A program made the translations under genes and the position numbers. This document shows, one piece after another, positions 45,551-55,912 of a stretch of 64,000 nucleotides of DNA. The notes under the pieces were generated by a model. That model saw only the letters and a list, made by a program, of their open reading frames with translations, did no database searches and was not told where the DNA came from. Positions within the stretch are counted from its first letter, which is position 1; each line of letters opens with the position of its first letter. The stretch comes from Saussurea involucrata. Its lineage: Eukaryota > Streptophyta > Magnoliopsida > Asterales > Asteraceae. Location of the stretch: assembly GCA_033807775.1 (NCBI GenBank), contig CM066313.1, positions 63,410,484 through 63,474,483 of the forward strand, read 5' to 3'.

Positions 45551-46967
45551 TTGATTTTAAGAATAAGATTTTTGCAAGCTTTTTGCAGGGTTTCGCCGGA
45601 GAAGAAGATGAGAGTTTGTAAAATGTTTTATGAGAGGGTAAGCTTTGTTTTTATAGGATGGTAAAACGGTAGAATTCGAAAGAGTAAAATATATGGCAAT
45701 GGATTAAAGTTTGGAATCCGCACTCGAGTTTGAGCGGCGGGTTCAACTTTCCAAATAAAAACGTTCCATGTACGCCCAATGAAAATGGGACACGTAGGCC
45801 TTGTCAGAATATGACAGGACGTCGTGCGCGGCCCATTAATGCTAGGCGCGTGAGGTTGATTTTAGCCATATGAGTTTCACTCGCAGTAACAGTAACCGTT
45901 ATTACCACAGATAACAAAATGGCAGAACTTTTGTGTATTACAGAAGCTCTGTGATTTTGAAAATCTTGAGTTTTAACCTTTTCTCATATATCTCATTGTT
46001 GTCATGACTCTGAAGGTTCTTCTTTGAACTAAAACGTTTGTAAAGACATTGGAGAGGATCAATATGATTTTGTCAAGAAATTTTACTCACAGAGGTTTTG
46101 TAGCTCTGATGGAACTTGCAGAAGCTCTGCGAGAGCCAGAAGAAGCTCTATGAGAGAAAAAATCTTATAACTTGAATTCTATTAACTTTCTGATCATCCA
46201 ATTTTTGATCTGTGTTAAGAGATGTTTTTCGCACATTTTTGAAGGTTGGTGTCCGAGAAAACTATTTTGATAAACGTTTTGTTCGAGAAGGTCATGGTGT
46301 GTGTTGTCGGTTTCCGAGATAACATTCCAAAAGATCGACAGAAGATTAATTTGTGATCACAGAGCATATTTCCTGAAGAAGCTCTGTTGAGCTCAGCAGA
46401 AGCTCTATGACCTTAAATTTCTCCTATTTCGAATTTTGTTAAACCTTTTGAACTTTTGATTTTTGAAATGTTATTCATAGTATATTTAGGACATATTTGA
46501 CAATTCTTGTCCTAGAAAACCGTTTTCTAAAAACCTTTCGTGCGAGAGATATACCTTTTGGTTCTTCTTTTCTCGGCAGTTTTGTCTTTCTTCTGTCGAT
46601 GGAGAATTATCGACATTCTTCTTTGGCTTTCCTTTGAAGGATTTACCTCTGTAGATCATTTCAGGGTTCCCTTCTGCTCCCCCTTGATCTAATCACCTCT
46701 GTAGATCAAGTAATTTCCTTTTGCTCCCCCTTGACCTATGCTTGGATCAAAGAATGATAAGTTTTGCATAGAACATAGGTCATGTTTTTCAGAGGTTCTG
46801 TAGGGGTCGTCAGAGGTTCTGAGTTGACTTACAGAAGCTCTGTGATTTTAAGAACTATTTAAGGTTTTAAGAATTTACATACAGAAGTAGAATCAATCAA
46901 AGCAATAAATTAAGCAAAGTATTTACTTATTATTTACAGAAGATAAAGCTATACTTATAGAGGATTT
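45551..46967 (-). promoter_or_regulatory. Sirevirus H spacer with promoter-like block before ORF3
   Basis: On the minus strand, about 270 bp upstream of the ORF3 ATG, the order is GACGTC (45818-45823), ACGTGTC (45789-45795), a TATAAAAA box (45647-45655) and then a C/T- and A-rich leader of about 70 nt. Nearer pol, two tandem units of about 47 bp each end in polypurine-like AAGGGGGAGCA (46675-46687; 46722-46734). No coding frame spans the region. A separate ORF3 promoter is inference from this arrangement. Confidence 0.55.
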
Positions 46968-49900
46968 TCACACCATGTTAATCATTCCTAACTTACCCAC
47001 CAAGAAGTTGAATCTTTTCTCGTCTAATGCTTTGGTGAATAAGTCAGCGAGTTGATATTCTGTGGGCACGAAATGCATTTCGATTGTACCGTATTCAACA
47101 TGATGTTTCAAGAAATGATACCTTATATCGATATGCTTCGTTTTTGAGTGTTGCACAGGGTTGGCAGAGATAGCAATAGCACTTTTGGAATCACAGAAGA
47201 TGGGTATTTTGAACAGAATGTGGCCGTAGTCTTTTAGCTGAGTCTTCATCCATAGAACCTGAGAACAACAGCTAGCGGCAGCAACGTATTCAGCTTCTGC
47301 AGTGGATGTGGAGACACAATTCTGCTTCTTGGAGGTCCAACTGACTAGTTTACCACCTAGGAATTGACAACTCCCAGAGGTACTCTTTCTGTCGAGCATG
47401 CATCCTCCATAGTATGAATCTGTATAAGCTTTAAGACAAAAACCAGAGTTCTGTGGATACCAGAGACCAAGATTGTTGGTCCCCTTCAGGTATCTAAAGA
47501 TTCTTTTTACAGCATCATAATGTGATTTCTTTGGATTATCTTGATAACGTGCACAAAGACATGTGGCATGCATAATGTCAGGTCTGCTTGCTGTTAAGTA
47601 TAACAGAGATCCAATCATGCCTCTGTAGAGAGTACATTCTACAGAAATACCATTTGGATCTAAGAATAACTTATTTCCTGTGGCCATTGGAGTCTTCATT
47701 GCAGAGGTATCAGAGAGATTATATTTTAAAAGTATGTCAGAGACATATTTGGCTTGATTTATAAAAATTCCCTCTGAAGATTGTTTGACTTGAAGTCCGA
47801 GGAAGAATGTTAATTCTCCCATCATACTCATTTCAAACTCACTCTGCATGAGTTTTTCAAAAATTTTGCACTCTTCTGAATTTGTAGACCCAAAAATTAT
47901 GTCATCTACGTATATTTGTACAAGCATTATCTCACTATTTTTGCGTTTATAGAATAAGGTAGTATCTGTTGTACCTCTGTTGTAGGCATTGACTAGAAGG
48001 AAGGTAGAAAGTCGTTCGTACCATGCTCTTGGAGCCTGTTTCAGTCCGTATAGAGCCTTTTCAAGGTAGTATACATGCCTTGGAAACTTTGAGCTTTCAA
48101 AACCTGGTGGCTGATTTACGTAAACCTCTTCTTGGATTTCACCGTTTAGAAAAGCTGATTTTACGTCCATCTGATAAACTTTAAAACCTCTGTGGGCTGC
48201 GAAGGCTAAGAATATTCTTATTGCTTCGAGACGTGCGACAGGGGCAAAAGTCTCATCGTAGTCTATGCCTTCTTCTTGTCTATATCCTTTTGCTACTAAT
48301 CTTGCTTTGTTTCTGACGACCACTCCATCTTCATCCTTCTTGTTTCTGTAGACCCATTTAGTCCCAATGGCCTGTTTCCCTCTTGGCAGAGGTACTAAAG
48401 TCCATACTCTGTTACGCTCAAATTGCAGAAGTTCTTCTTGCATGGTGTCTACCCAGTTTGGGTCATCTAGGGCTTCAGAAATCTTCTTTGGTTCTATAAC
48501 ACTAATAAAATTTGTAAAGAAACAAAAATTAGCAGTGGCAGACCTTGTTTTTACTGAGTCAGAAGGTTCTCCAATTATTTGGCTTGGAGGATGGCTTTTT
48601 GTCCACTGAGTTGTGCGTGGAAGATGATCGTCAATGTCATCAAAACTTTCTTCAGAGGCTTCTTGTGTTTCTTCTTGTGCAGCCTCTGATGTTCTTCGTG
48701 CCTTGGTAGTTGATTCTACCGTTTGTGGAATGATTGGTACGAGTGGTGGTGGAGTTTGTTCCTCTGAGGATGTATAGTCTTGGTCCTCGATCTCCTCTGT
48801 AATTGGTTCTTCTGTGGTTTGTGCAGCTTCTGTGGTCGTTTTTCTTGATGTTTCATCTTCTGCACTTTCTTCTGCTTCGGCAATTGCATCTGTAGTATTT
48901 ATAGAAGAAGATGAAGCATTATTTGGACCAGTTAGAGTCATACCTGTAGGATTTTGTCCGACAGAGGATGGTTCTTCAGAAACTCTGATGGTTCCGACAG
49001 AAGGATCAATGTCATTGTGGAACATCTCCAAAAATAGAAGATTCAAATCTTCTTTTGTTCTTGAGATGTCAGAGAATTTCCCTTTAATTCCGAGTTCTGA
49101 ACTTATTTGCTCAGAAGTCATTTGGAATGAATCATCAAAAGAAACATTGATGCTTTCTACAATCTTGTGAGACTTTGTAAGGAATGTTCTGTAGGCTTTG
49201 GAAGTGGCAGAGTATCCAATGAATTTGCCTTCATCTGCTTTTACATCAAACTTTCCTCTTGAATCTCTGTCGTTTAAGACGAAGCATTTGCATCCGAATA
49301 CATGGAAAAATTTGATGTTTGGCCGCCGTTTGTTAAGCAATTCGTAAGGCGTCTTGAGGTGTCTTTTCACAATGGTTGATCGATTTTGGGTATAACACGC
49401 AGTAGAAATTGCTTCTGCCCAAAAGTTCATTGATAATCCGCATGCTGACATCATAGTTCTTGCGGCTTCCACAAGTGTTCGATTCTTTCTTTCGACAACA
49501 CCGTTCTGTTGTGGAGTGCGAGCTGCAGAGAAGTTCTGTGAAATTCCTTCTGTTGAAAGATAAGTTTCAATGACACAGTTTTTGAATTCTGTGCCGTTGT
49601 CACTTCTTAACTTCTGTATTTTGCAGTCATAAAGAACTTGGATTCTTTTCATTAGATTTATCAATATAATTGGAACATCTGATTTCTTTCTGATAAATTC
49701 AACCCATGTGAAACGTGAATACTCATCAACTAGGACAAGTATATATTTCTTGCCACCTAGGCTCTGTATTGCAATGGGACCGCAGAGGTCGACATGAAGC
49801 ATGTACATAGGCCTGGTGCAAGACACATCTGTTTTGCCTTTGTGGGAAGCTCTTTTGAGTTTTCCCATCTCACAGGCAGAACATAAATGATCCTTATTGA

Positions 49901-50414
49901 ATTTAACATTTGGCAAACCTTTAACTAGATCAAGTTTGACCAGTTTTTCCAATGTGTGAAAATTCAAGTGACAGAACCTGTTGTGCCATAACCAGGCTTC
50001 TTCACTTTTGCAGGCAACAAGGCAAACTTTGTCCTTGTTCTTTGAGTTGAAGTTCATTAGATATAGATCACCTATTCTTTCAGCTCGCAGAAGTTCCATA
50101 CTTGTTTCTTCACTTTGTAGAGAGCAGAAAGTTCTTTTGAACAACACATTGAATCCTGTATCACAAAGTTGACTTACACTGAGTAGGTTGTGCTTAAGGC
50201 CATCCACATATGCAACTTTGTATACTGAAACGTCTTCTTTCCTTATGACTCCATAGCCTTTTATGTGTCCTTTCTTGTTGTCTCCAAAAGTCACAGATCC
50301 ACCATCTTGTGTTTCTTTGTACGTGGATAGTGCACTTCTGTCACTAGTCATGTGCCTTGAGCATCCGGAGTCTAGATACCAGATTGGCACATTCTTCTTC
50401 TGCAGGACAATCAC
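46968..50414 (-). CDS. Sirevirus H pol polyprotein (protease, integrase, RT, RNase H)
   Basis: An uninterrupted 1,148-residue frame, probably expressed from the gag transcript since its first codon here is GTG and the frame differs from gag. Protease WYLDSGCSRHM (residues 12-22), integrase zinc site H144/H149/C178/C181, and integrase core D209 (HVDLCGP), D272 (LRSDNGTEF), E308 (NGVVERKN). After an acidic linker, RT (GTKWVYRNK, YQMDVKSAFLNG, YVDDIIFGS near 47891-47918) and RNase H (DRKSTSGS, STAEAEYVAA, LADLFTKALDE). All catalytic positions I can check are present, so this pol could be functional if translated. Confidence 0.95.
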   Translation of the reverse strand: MIVLQKKNVPIWYLDSGCSRHMTSDRSALSTYKETQDGGSVTFGDNKKGHIKGYGVIRKEDVSVYKVAYVDGLKHNLLSVSQLCDTGFNVLFKRTFCSLQSEETSMELLRAERIGDLYLMNFNSKNKDKVCLVACKSEEAWLWHNRFCHLNFHTLEKLVKLDLVKGLPNVKFNKDHLCSACEMGKLKRASHKGKTDVSCTRPMYMLHVDLCGPIAIQSLGGKKYILVLVDEYSRFTWVEFIRKKSDVPIILINLMKRIQVLYDCKIQKLRSDNGTEFKNCVIETYLSTEGISQNFSAARTPQQNGVVERKNRTLVEAARTMMSACGLSMNFWAEAISTACYTQNRSTIVKRHLKTPYELLNKRRPNIKFFHVFGCKCFVLNDRDSRGKFDVKADEGKFIGYSATSKAYRTFLTKSHKIVESINVSFDDSFQMTSEQISSELGIKGKFSDISRTKEDLNLLFLEMFHNDIDPSVGTIRVSEEPSSVGQNPTGMTLTGPNNASSSSINTTDAIAEAEESAEDETSRKTTTEAAQTTEEPITEEIEDQDYTSSEEQTPPPLVPIIPQTVESTTKARRTSEAAQEETQEASEESFDDIDDHLPRTTQWTKSHPPSQIIGEPSDSVKTRSATANFCFFTNFISVIEPKKISEALDDPNWVDTMQEELLQFERNRVWTLVPLPRGKQAIGTKWVYRNKKDEDGVVVRNKARLVAKGYRQEEGIDYDETFAPVARLEAIRIFLAFAAHRGFKVYQMDVKSAFLNGEIQEEVYVNQPPGFESSKFPRHVYYLEKALYGLKQAPRAWYERLSTFLLVNAYNRGTTDTTLFYKRKNSEIMLVQIYVDDIIFGSTNSEECKIFEKLMQSEFEMSMMGELTFFLGLQVKQSSEGIFINQAKYVSDILLKYNLSDTSAMKTPMATGNKLFLDPNGISVECTLYRGMIGSLLYLTASRPDIMHATCLCARYQDNPKKSHYDAVKRIFRYLKGTNNLGLWYPQNSGFCLKAYTDSYYGGCMLDRKSTSGSCQFLGGKLVSWTSKKQNCVSTSTAEAEYVAAASCCSQVLWMKTQLKDYGHILFKIPIFCDSKSAIAISANPVQHSKTKHIDIRYHFLKHHVEYGTIEMHFVPTEYQLADLFTKALDEKRFNFLVGKLGMINMV

Positions 50415-53400
50415 AGAGATTTAGGTACCCATATCCATATGGGTCCATTATTGTTAGAGTTTTTCAAGTTTGCCTTAGCATTCTTGAAATACATTTTGTT
50501 CTCTGCAGAAGAGTCAGATTGTTTCTTTGTGGGATTTGACTTTTGAATTGTCGTAGAGAGTAAACAGACTTGACTTGAAAAATGATTATTAAGTTTAGAC
50601 ATAAGATCAAAGCAATGACAGTATTGAATATGAGATGTAATTTGCTTGAACTTTTCATTGAACTTTTTAAACTCAGCCACAGAGGCATTACATTCTTTCT
50701 TTACATTAGATTTCCTATTACTAGAAGATCTATGAATACTCGAATGTTGTTTGCAAAAGCTCTGTTTAGGACCTGCCTTCTGTGGGTTGCTTCTGTGGTG
50801 AACTTCTTTCATCACTGTCACAGAAGAAAAAGATTTATTAACCTTGGGTTTTGAAAATCTAGAACTTATAGGATCAATAGAGGTCTTCTATAACATTTTA
50901 AGCTCAGCAGAGGTTTTGATATGTAGATTCAAATTTAGAAAATCTTGGCAGATTGGAATCTCTGTGAATTTCTCTTTTGGAGAAATAGTTCTGTGAGGAA
51001 CTTCAGAGGAGAATTTGACATCCTCTGTGTCACAGTGAATTATCCCTGATTTGAAATCAGTTTCTGAGTCATCAGAGGATGAATCGTCCTCGTATACAGA
51101 GGTTGAGTCAATTCTTTCAATAGAGGTTGAATTTTCCGAACATGCATCATACAAGCTTTCTTCCTCTGTAGAATAGTTTTCATAGATTGCAGAGGTTTCT
51201 AATAAGATTTCTTCAGTGAGAGTTTTATCTATAGAAGATGTACAGAATTTTTCTAAAACGCTTGATTTCCATATTTCCAAAATTTCTTTTTCAATTAGAT
51301 TTTTAAAGTTTTCTTCTGAAAAAATGGGTTTAAACTCAGGAGCTTCTGCTGATAACTTCTTTTCAACGTTTATCAAACAGACAAAAGCAACCTGTGTTTG
51401 GGTCTCTGGTTTACCAAACTTGAAGATACCAATCTGATCTTGTGTTTTCAGATATTTCTTTGGTTTGATACCTCTATTGACAGAGGTTGAAGATGATGAG
51501 TCTGTGTTTTCAAACCACACGTTAATCATCTTCTTATGTTTCTTCAAGTAAGGATCCATAGAGATTTTCGCCCTTTTGCTTACAGAGATTAGATTTGGAA
51601 AATCTGGTTTGTTCGTTTTTCCAATCACAAATAAAGAGGACAGAGGTTTGTTTCTTTTGCCTTCAACACCTAGGGTGATATCATCATACCCTATACCTCG
51701 TCTCCCTATTTGTGAGTTTACTTTTTCATAAACTTTCTGTGCATCTTTATAGTTTTTAAGCAAAACTTCTCTTCTGAGTAAATCTTGCCATAATACCCCC
51801 CTTTCTCTTTGAAAGTATTCTTTAAGAGCTCTTATGTCAGTAGTTTCGCTCCTTGAAACTGAAAGTTCTTTTGTTTTATCTTTTAAAGTATTGGTTAATT
51901 CAGAAATTTGTTTTTTTAAAGGATCTAGAGTTTTGTTCCATTTCTTTTCTATTCTCTCTTTTTCCTCAAAAATCTTTGCTTTTTCTTGAGTGAGAAGCTG
52001 TACTTCTCTCTCATTGAAAGTGAGTCTTTTCTGAATACTTTGATTTATCTCTTTCAGTTCAATTAATTCAATGTTAATTCTAAGTGTATTATCATCTACA
52101 GAGGTAATACAAGAGTTGGAGTTTGAAGTAGATACCTCAGAGTCAATGCAGGAGTCGACTTCTGCCATGCCACAGAAGAGGGCATTGGCGGTATGTTCAT
52201 CGTCAGAAGTAGAGTCTGACTGGAAGTCTTCTGTGTTCTCCTCAGAATGTCCTTTTGCCATTAAGGATTTTTGAGCATAATATTCGGCTTTCTTTTTGTA
52301 GAAAGCAGAGTCCCTCTGTGGGCGATTTGATCTGCTTCTAAATTCATTCGCAAAATGGCCGTGTTTTCCGCAGTTAAAACACCCTTGAGGAGTGTTTCCT
52401 GTTCGATCATTGGACTTCTGTAGGTCTCCGCCTTTCTCTGATCTACATTCATTTGCATAGTGACCAAGTTTGCCGCACTTGTAGCATTCTTGCTGCGTGT
52501 GGCTTACCGAGTCATCTGACCTCTGCCGGTCATTCCCTCTGTAATTTCTATCGCTTGACCTCTGTCGGCCACTTGATTCTTCTCCTCTTCTGTCATCTCT
52601 TCTGTTGTCTCTTCTGTCATCCTGGTTGTCTCTATCATATCTTTCATTTCCGGAACCTCTTCTGTTTCCTCTGAACTCTTTTGTCAATAGAGCTAAAGAT
52701 TTAGCTAGTGACGCAAGAGTTATTTCCTTTTCTGCTTGCTCTTCTTCTTCACTGTCAATTAACACCATCTTCTTCTTCTCCTTCTTCTTCTCCTCTGTGG
52801 CTTTATCATTTCTTGGTCTCTGTGCATCCTCTTTAGTTTTACTAACCAATGCATATGGTGCAATGGTTAGTGTTTTAGCCTGTGCTATCTGAGGTTCTTG
52901 TACGGCTAATGTTCCGTAAAGATCAGAGAGAGTCCAGGTGTCTAGATCCTGATTTGTCTGTAGGGACATAGACAGCTGGAGCCATTCTTCATTTAGACTT
53001 TTTAAAAACATGACATTGTTTTCTTCAAAAGTTCTGTCAATGCCTGATGTTCTGCACTTGTTGATTAGAGAGTTGAATCTGTCGTATGTTGTTTGCAGAG
53101 ATTATGTTGCAGAGGCTCTGAATGCATGATATTCATTGATGTACTATGCTCTTCGGTTTTTTTGTGTTTTAGCACCTCCTTCCAACTGTCTTTCCAGTTC
53201 TTTCCACAGATCATGCGCTGTTTCACATGAATCCAAGGATTGAAAGAGTTCGTTGGGTATTGCCATAATTAATGTCCTCTTGGTTTTCTGAGAAACTTCA
53301 TCTTCTGCTTTATCTTCGGTTGACCACTCCCCTTTTGGCTTTGGTTTTTGATGTTCTGGGATTTCGGCAGATTCAGCAGTAGCAGGTACACGAGGTACTA

Positions 53401-53566
53401 CTGTCATGGGAATAGGAGGAGGATTGTACAGATATTGTACTAGATTTCTTTCAGTGCCCTCGAAAAAATGGACCATTCTTATTTTCCACCTAGGATACTC
53501 ATCTCGAAGGAGAGTAGGAGGTTTAGTGAGAGAACCAGTAGTAAAGAAATTATTTGTATTTGTCAT
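50411..53566 (-). pseudogene. Sirevirus H gag, one frame with three in-frame stops
   Basis: Starts MTNTNNFFTTG at 53566. The same frame continues to 50411 but is interrupted by TAG (53144-53146), TAA (near 53104) and TAG (50888-50890). The capsid part includes YPRWKIRMVHFFEG and MFLKSLNEEWLQL. Two zinc knuckles follow: CYKCGKLGHYANEC (near 52444-52485) is complete, whereas CFNCGKHGHFANEF has lost its last Cys. Next comes a long predicted coiled coil (about 51830-52070) and TQTQ at 51395-51406, resembling the dynein-light-chain-binding motif reported for Sirevirus Gag. It ends WVPKSL-TGA next to pol. At about 1,050 codons it is long for a gag. Confidence 0.88.
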
Positions 53567-53722
53567 TTTTGAAGATTTTAGAAAGAAAGTATGACTAAAG
53601 AGTTACTTCGATGAACTTGAAGATTTTCTGGGTTTAAGCAGTTTCCAGACACAATTTTAAATCTCAATAATATCTATCACGAATCTTGATAAGTGGATCA
53701 CTTGATATTGAAAATCAAGGAA

Positions 53723-53735
53723 GGCTCTGATACCA
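53723..53735 (-). other. Element H primer binding site (initiator tRNA-Met)
   Basis: TGGTATCAGAGCC on the minus strand, two bases inside the 5' LTR; complementary to the 3' end of plant initiator tRNA-Met. Confidence 0.92.
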
Positions 53736-53737
53736 AT

Positions 53738-54600
53738 TGTTGGAACCCGGATACACTTAATCAAGATTAACAGTCTATTAGTTGAGTTTAGAGTTTGATG
53801 CGGAAGCGTATTAAACTAACAGATATGTTTGATAGATATTAGAACGCACACATATAAAGAAAACAGTAAAGAATGAAAAGGATTTCTTGAACAGTTACTG
53901 TTATTCAATATATAATAACAACACGAAGAACAGATTAAGAACTGTTGGTGTGTGTGAGAATATAACACTCAGATATTTGACAATAAAGCTTGAGAGTATT
54001 AGTGATTCCTTGTGTATTCGTTCTTGTTGTGTTGAAGAACTCAACATGAGACTTCCTTTTATACTACTCTTAGAAGACTATGAAGTAGGTCACTGTTCCT
54101 TTTACGGCATGAATAGTAGAACGGATGGTGTGAACAGTTGTTTGAGCCATGCGCATTTAATGGAGCAGATGTACTATTGGTACATGCATTAAATGGCGCA
54201 GACGTCTATTATGTACTAAGCCCTATTGAGTCCATTCAGAGTTTGACACGTGTTGAAGTTGGACAAGGCAAGTTGCCATGCAAGTTGATGAACAGGTCTT
54301 GGAACAGTAGTATGATATTATAAATATCTTCAAGTCTCAGTGAGGACCACAGAGGCTCTGTAATGAGTTACAGAGGTTCTGCGGTCTGGTCCTCTGTGGA
54401 GCAGTCTTCGCCGGATTCTGAGTCTTTGGTCTTCTTTGTGCGTATGACAGAGCTTCTGTAGGAAGCCTCTGCTGCTTCTGTAGCTTCTTGACCTTGATTT
54501 CTCGTTAATGTCGGCAGAGCCTCTGTAAGAGGCTTTCTTCACTTAGCCTATTTTTCACTACTTCTAAATACTTCTATGATTAGGAAGATTGAAGCTAACA
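53738..54600 (-). repeat. Element H 5' LTR with promoter motifs
   Basis: 863 bp. On the minus strand a TATAAAAGG box (54055-54063) is preceded about 180 bp upstream by CACGTGTC (54245-54252). These are the expected LTR promoter parts driving the genomic transcript. Confidence 0.95.
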
Positions 54601-54605
54601 GGTTT

Positions 54606-54711
54606 TTCCCTCTAATTTCTCAAATTGGCCTCAAACCCCTGATAGTTCATTTATTGCAAATAAGTCCCTAACCTTCATAGACTTTAGATTTTGTGGACAC
54701 GAGTTATTACA
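54606..54711 (-). repeat. Element E 3' LTR, proximal piece
   Basis: Resumes after Sirevirus H and ends with GAGTTATTACA. On the minus strand this is the LTR start TGTAATAACTC, adjoining the polypurine run ATTTTAAAGGGGAGGTAT. Confidence 0.7.
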
Positions 54712-54785
54712 ATACCTCCCCTTTAAAATAATTCCGTCCCCGAAATTCCATCGTTGAAAAGGTGCGGGTACTTGGACCTCATTTC

Positions 54786-55912
54786 TTACCCCACTTCACA
54801 AGTCGCCTCTTGCCCTTTATGAAATCGCCATTGCACATTCACAAGGCTAACATCTTTAGTCCTCAACTTTTTGATCTTACGATCGATGATTGCTTCGGGT
54901 TCCTCAACAAAGTTCAACTTTTCATCTACTTGCACTTCTTGCAACGATATTGCCATATCAACCTCCGCTAAACACTTCCTCAAGTTTGAGATGTGGAAAT
55001 GTTGTGGATACCTCTTAACTCTTCGGGTAAATCTAACTTGTATGCCACTTCCCTTACTCATTCAATAATTCCAAATGGTCCAATATAACATGGGCTCAAC
55101 TTCCCTTTCTTCTCAAAATGCACCACCCCCTTCCAAGGAGATATCTTAAGCATCACCTTGTACCCGACTTGAAATTCGACATCCTTTCGTCTTCTGTCTG
55201 CGTAGTTCTTTTGTCGGTCTCGAGCGACCTTCAATCTTTCTCGCACTTAAACAATCTTGTCCGCGGTCAATTTTACAGTTTCGGGTCCCACCAATTGTTT
55301 TTCCCCAACTTCGTTCCAACATAATGGAGTCCGACACTTTCTACCATAAAGCACCTCGTAAGGAGAAACTTTAATGCTTACATGGTAACTGTTGTTGTAG
55401 GAGAACTCAATCAACGACAAATGGCTTTCCCACGAGCCGTAGAAGTCTAAGGCACATGCCCTCAACATGTTCTCTAAAGTATGAATAGTCCGCTCACTCT
55501 GACCATCGGTTTGAGGGTGATAGGCGGTGCTCAACTTCACTTGTGACCCCAATTCTCTTTGAAAGCTCTTCCAAAAAGTTGATGTTAAACAACTATCATG
55601 ATCCGATACTATTGGTAACGGTACACCATGATGGGTCACTATCTCATCAATCTATAGTTTCGCTAATCTTTCCATCAAGTAAGTCTCCTTTATGGTAAGA
55701 AGTGCGCCGACTTAGAAAGTCGACCCACAATTACCCATATTGCAACAAAACCCTTTGGAGTCCTAGGCAATTTCGTCATGAAGTCCATCGTGATATGATG
55801 CCACTTCCAAATCGGAATGTCCAACGGTTGGAGCTTACCGTACGGTCGTTGGTGCTCCATGTTCACCTGTACACTAGTCAAACACCTTTCAATGAAGTAC
55901 GCTATATCCTTC
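54786..55912 (-). pseudogene. Element E integrase and chromodomain-like remnant
   Basis: Minus-strand pieces: integrase entry (NMEHQRPYGKLQPLDIP, HITMDFMTKLPRTPKG, 55690-55881), core (PIVSDHDSCLTS, AYHPQTDGQSERTIHTLENM, 55247-55639), C-terminal region (FQVGYKVMLKISPWKG, GPFGIIE, 55058-55246) and tail (ISNLRKCLAE, VNVQWRFHKGQEAT, 54786-55061). Frame changes separate the pieces. The tail resembles those of elements C and F but the sequence is clearly a different family. Confidence 0.85.

Larger units (their letters stand above)
39357..54600 (-). mobile_element. Element H: young 15.2-kb Sirevirus with very large ORF3
   Basis: 15,244 bp with two 863-bp LTRs (39357-40219; 53738-54600), TGTTGGAACCC to GAAGCTAACA, differing at about 10 positions by eye (about 1.2 percent). 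The 5-bp flanks are GATTT (39352-39356) and GGTTT (54601-54605), a duplication with one change. On the minus strand: 5' LTR, tRNA-Met primer site, gag, pol, spacer with promoter-like block, ORF3, polypurine tract, 3' LTR. Pol is fully open; gag and ORF3 carry isolated stop codons. Confidence 0.95.
30442..55912 (-). mobile_element. Element E: Ty3 chromovirus, 3' part, hosts G and H
   Basis: On the minus strand: integrase/chromodomain remnants (54786-55912), polypurine tract (54713-54724) and a 3' LTR in three pieces (54606-54711, 38784-39356, 30442-31400; about 1.64 kb in total). The LTR starts TGTAATAAC on the minus strand; its other end is TGCAATGTCCC at 30442 on the plus strand. The rest of E (RT, protease, gag, 5' LTR) is not in the window; its integrase stops where element I begins at 55913. 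Confidence 0.72.
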
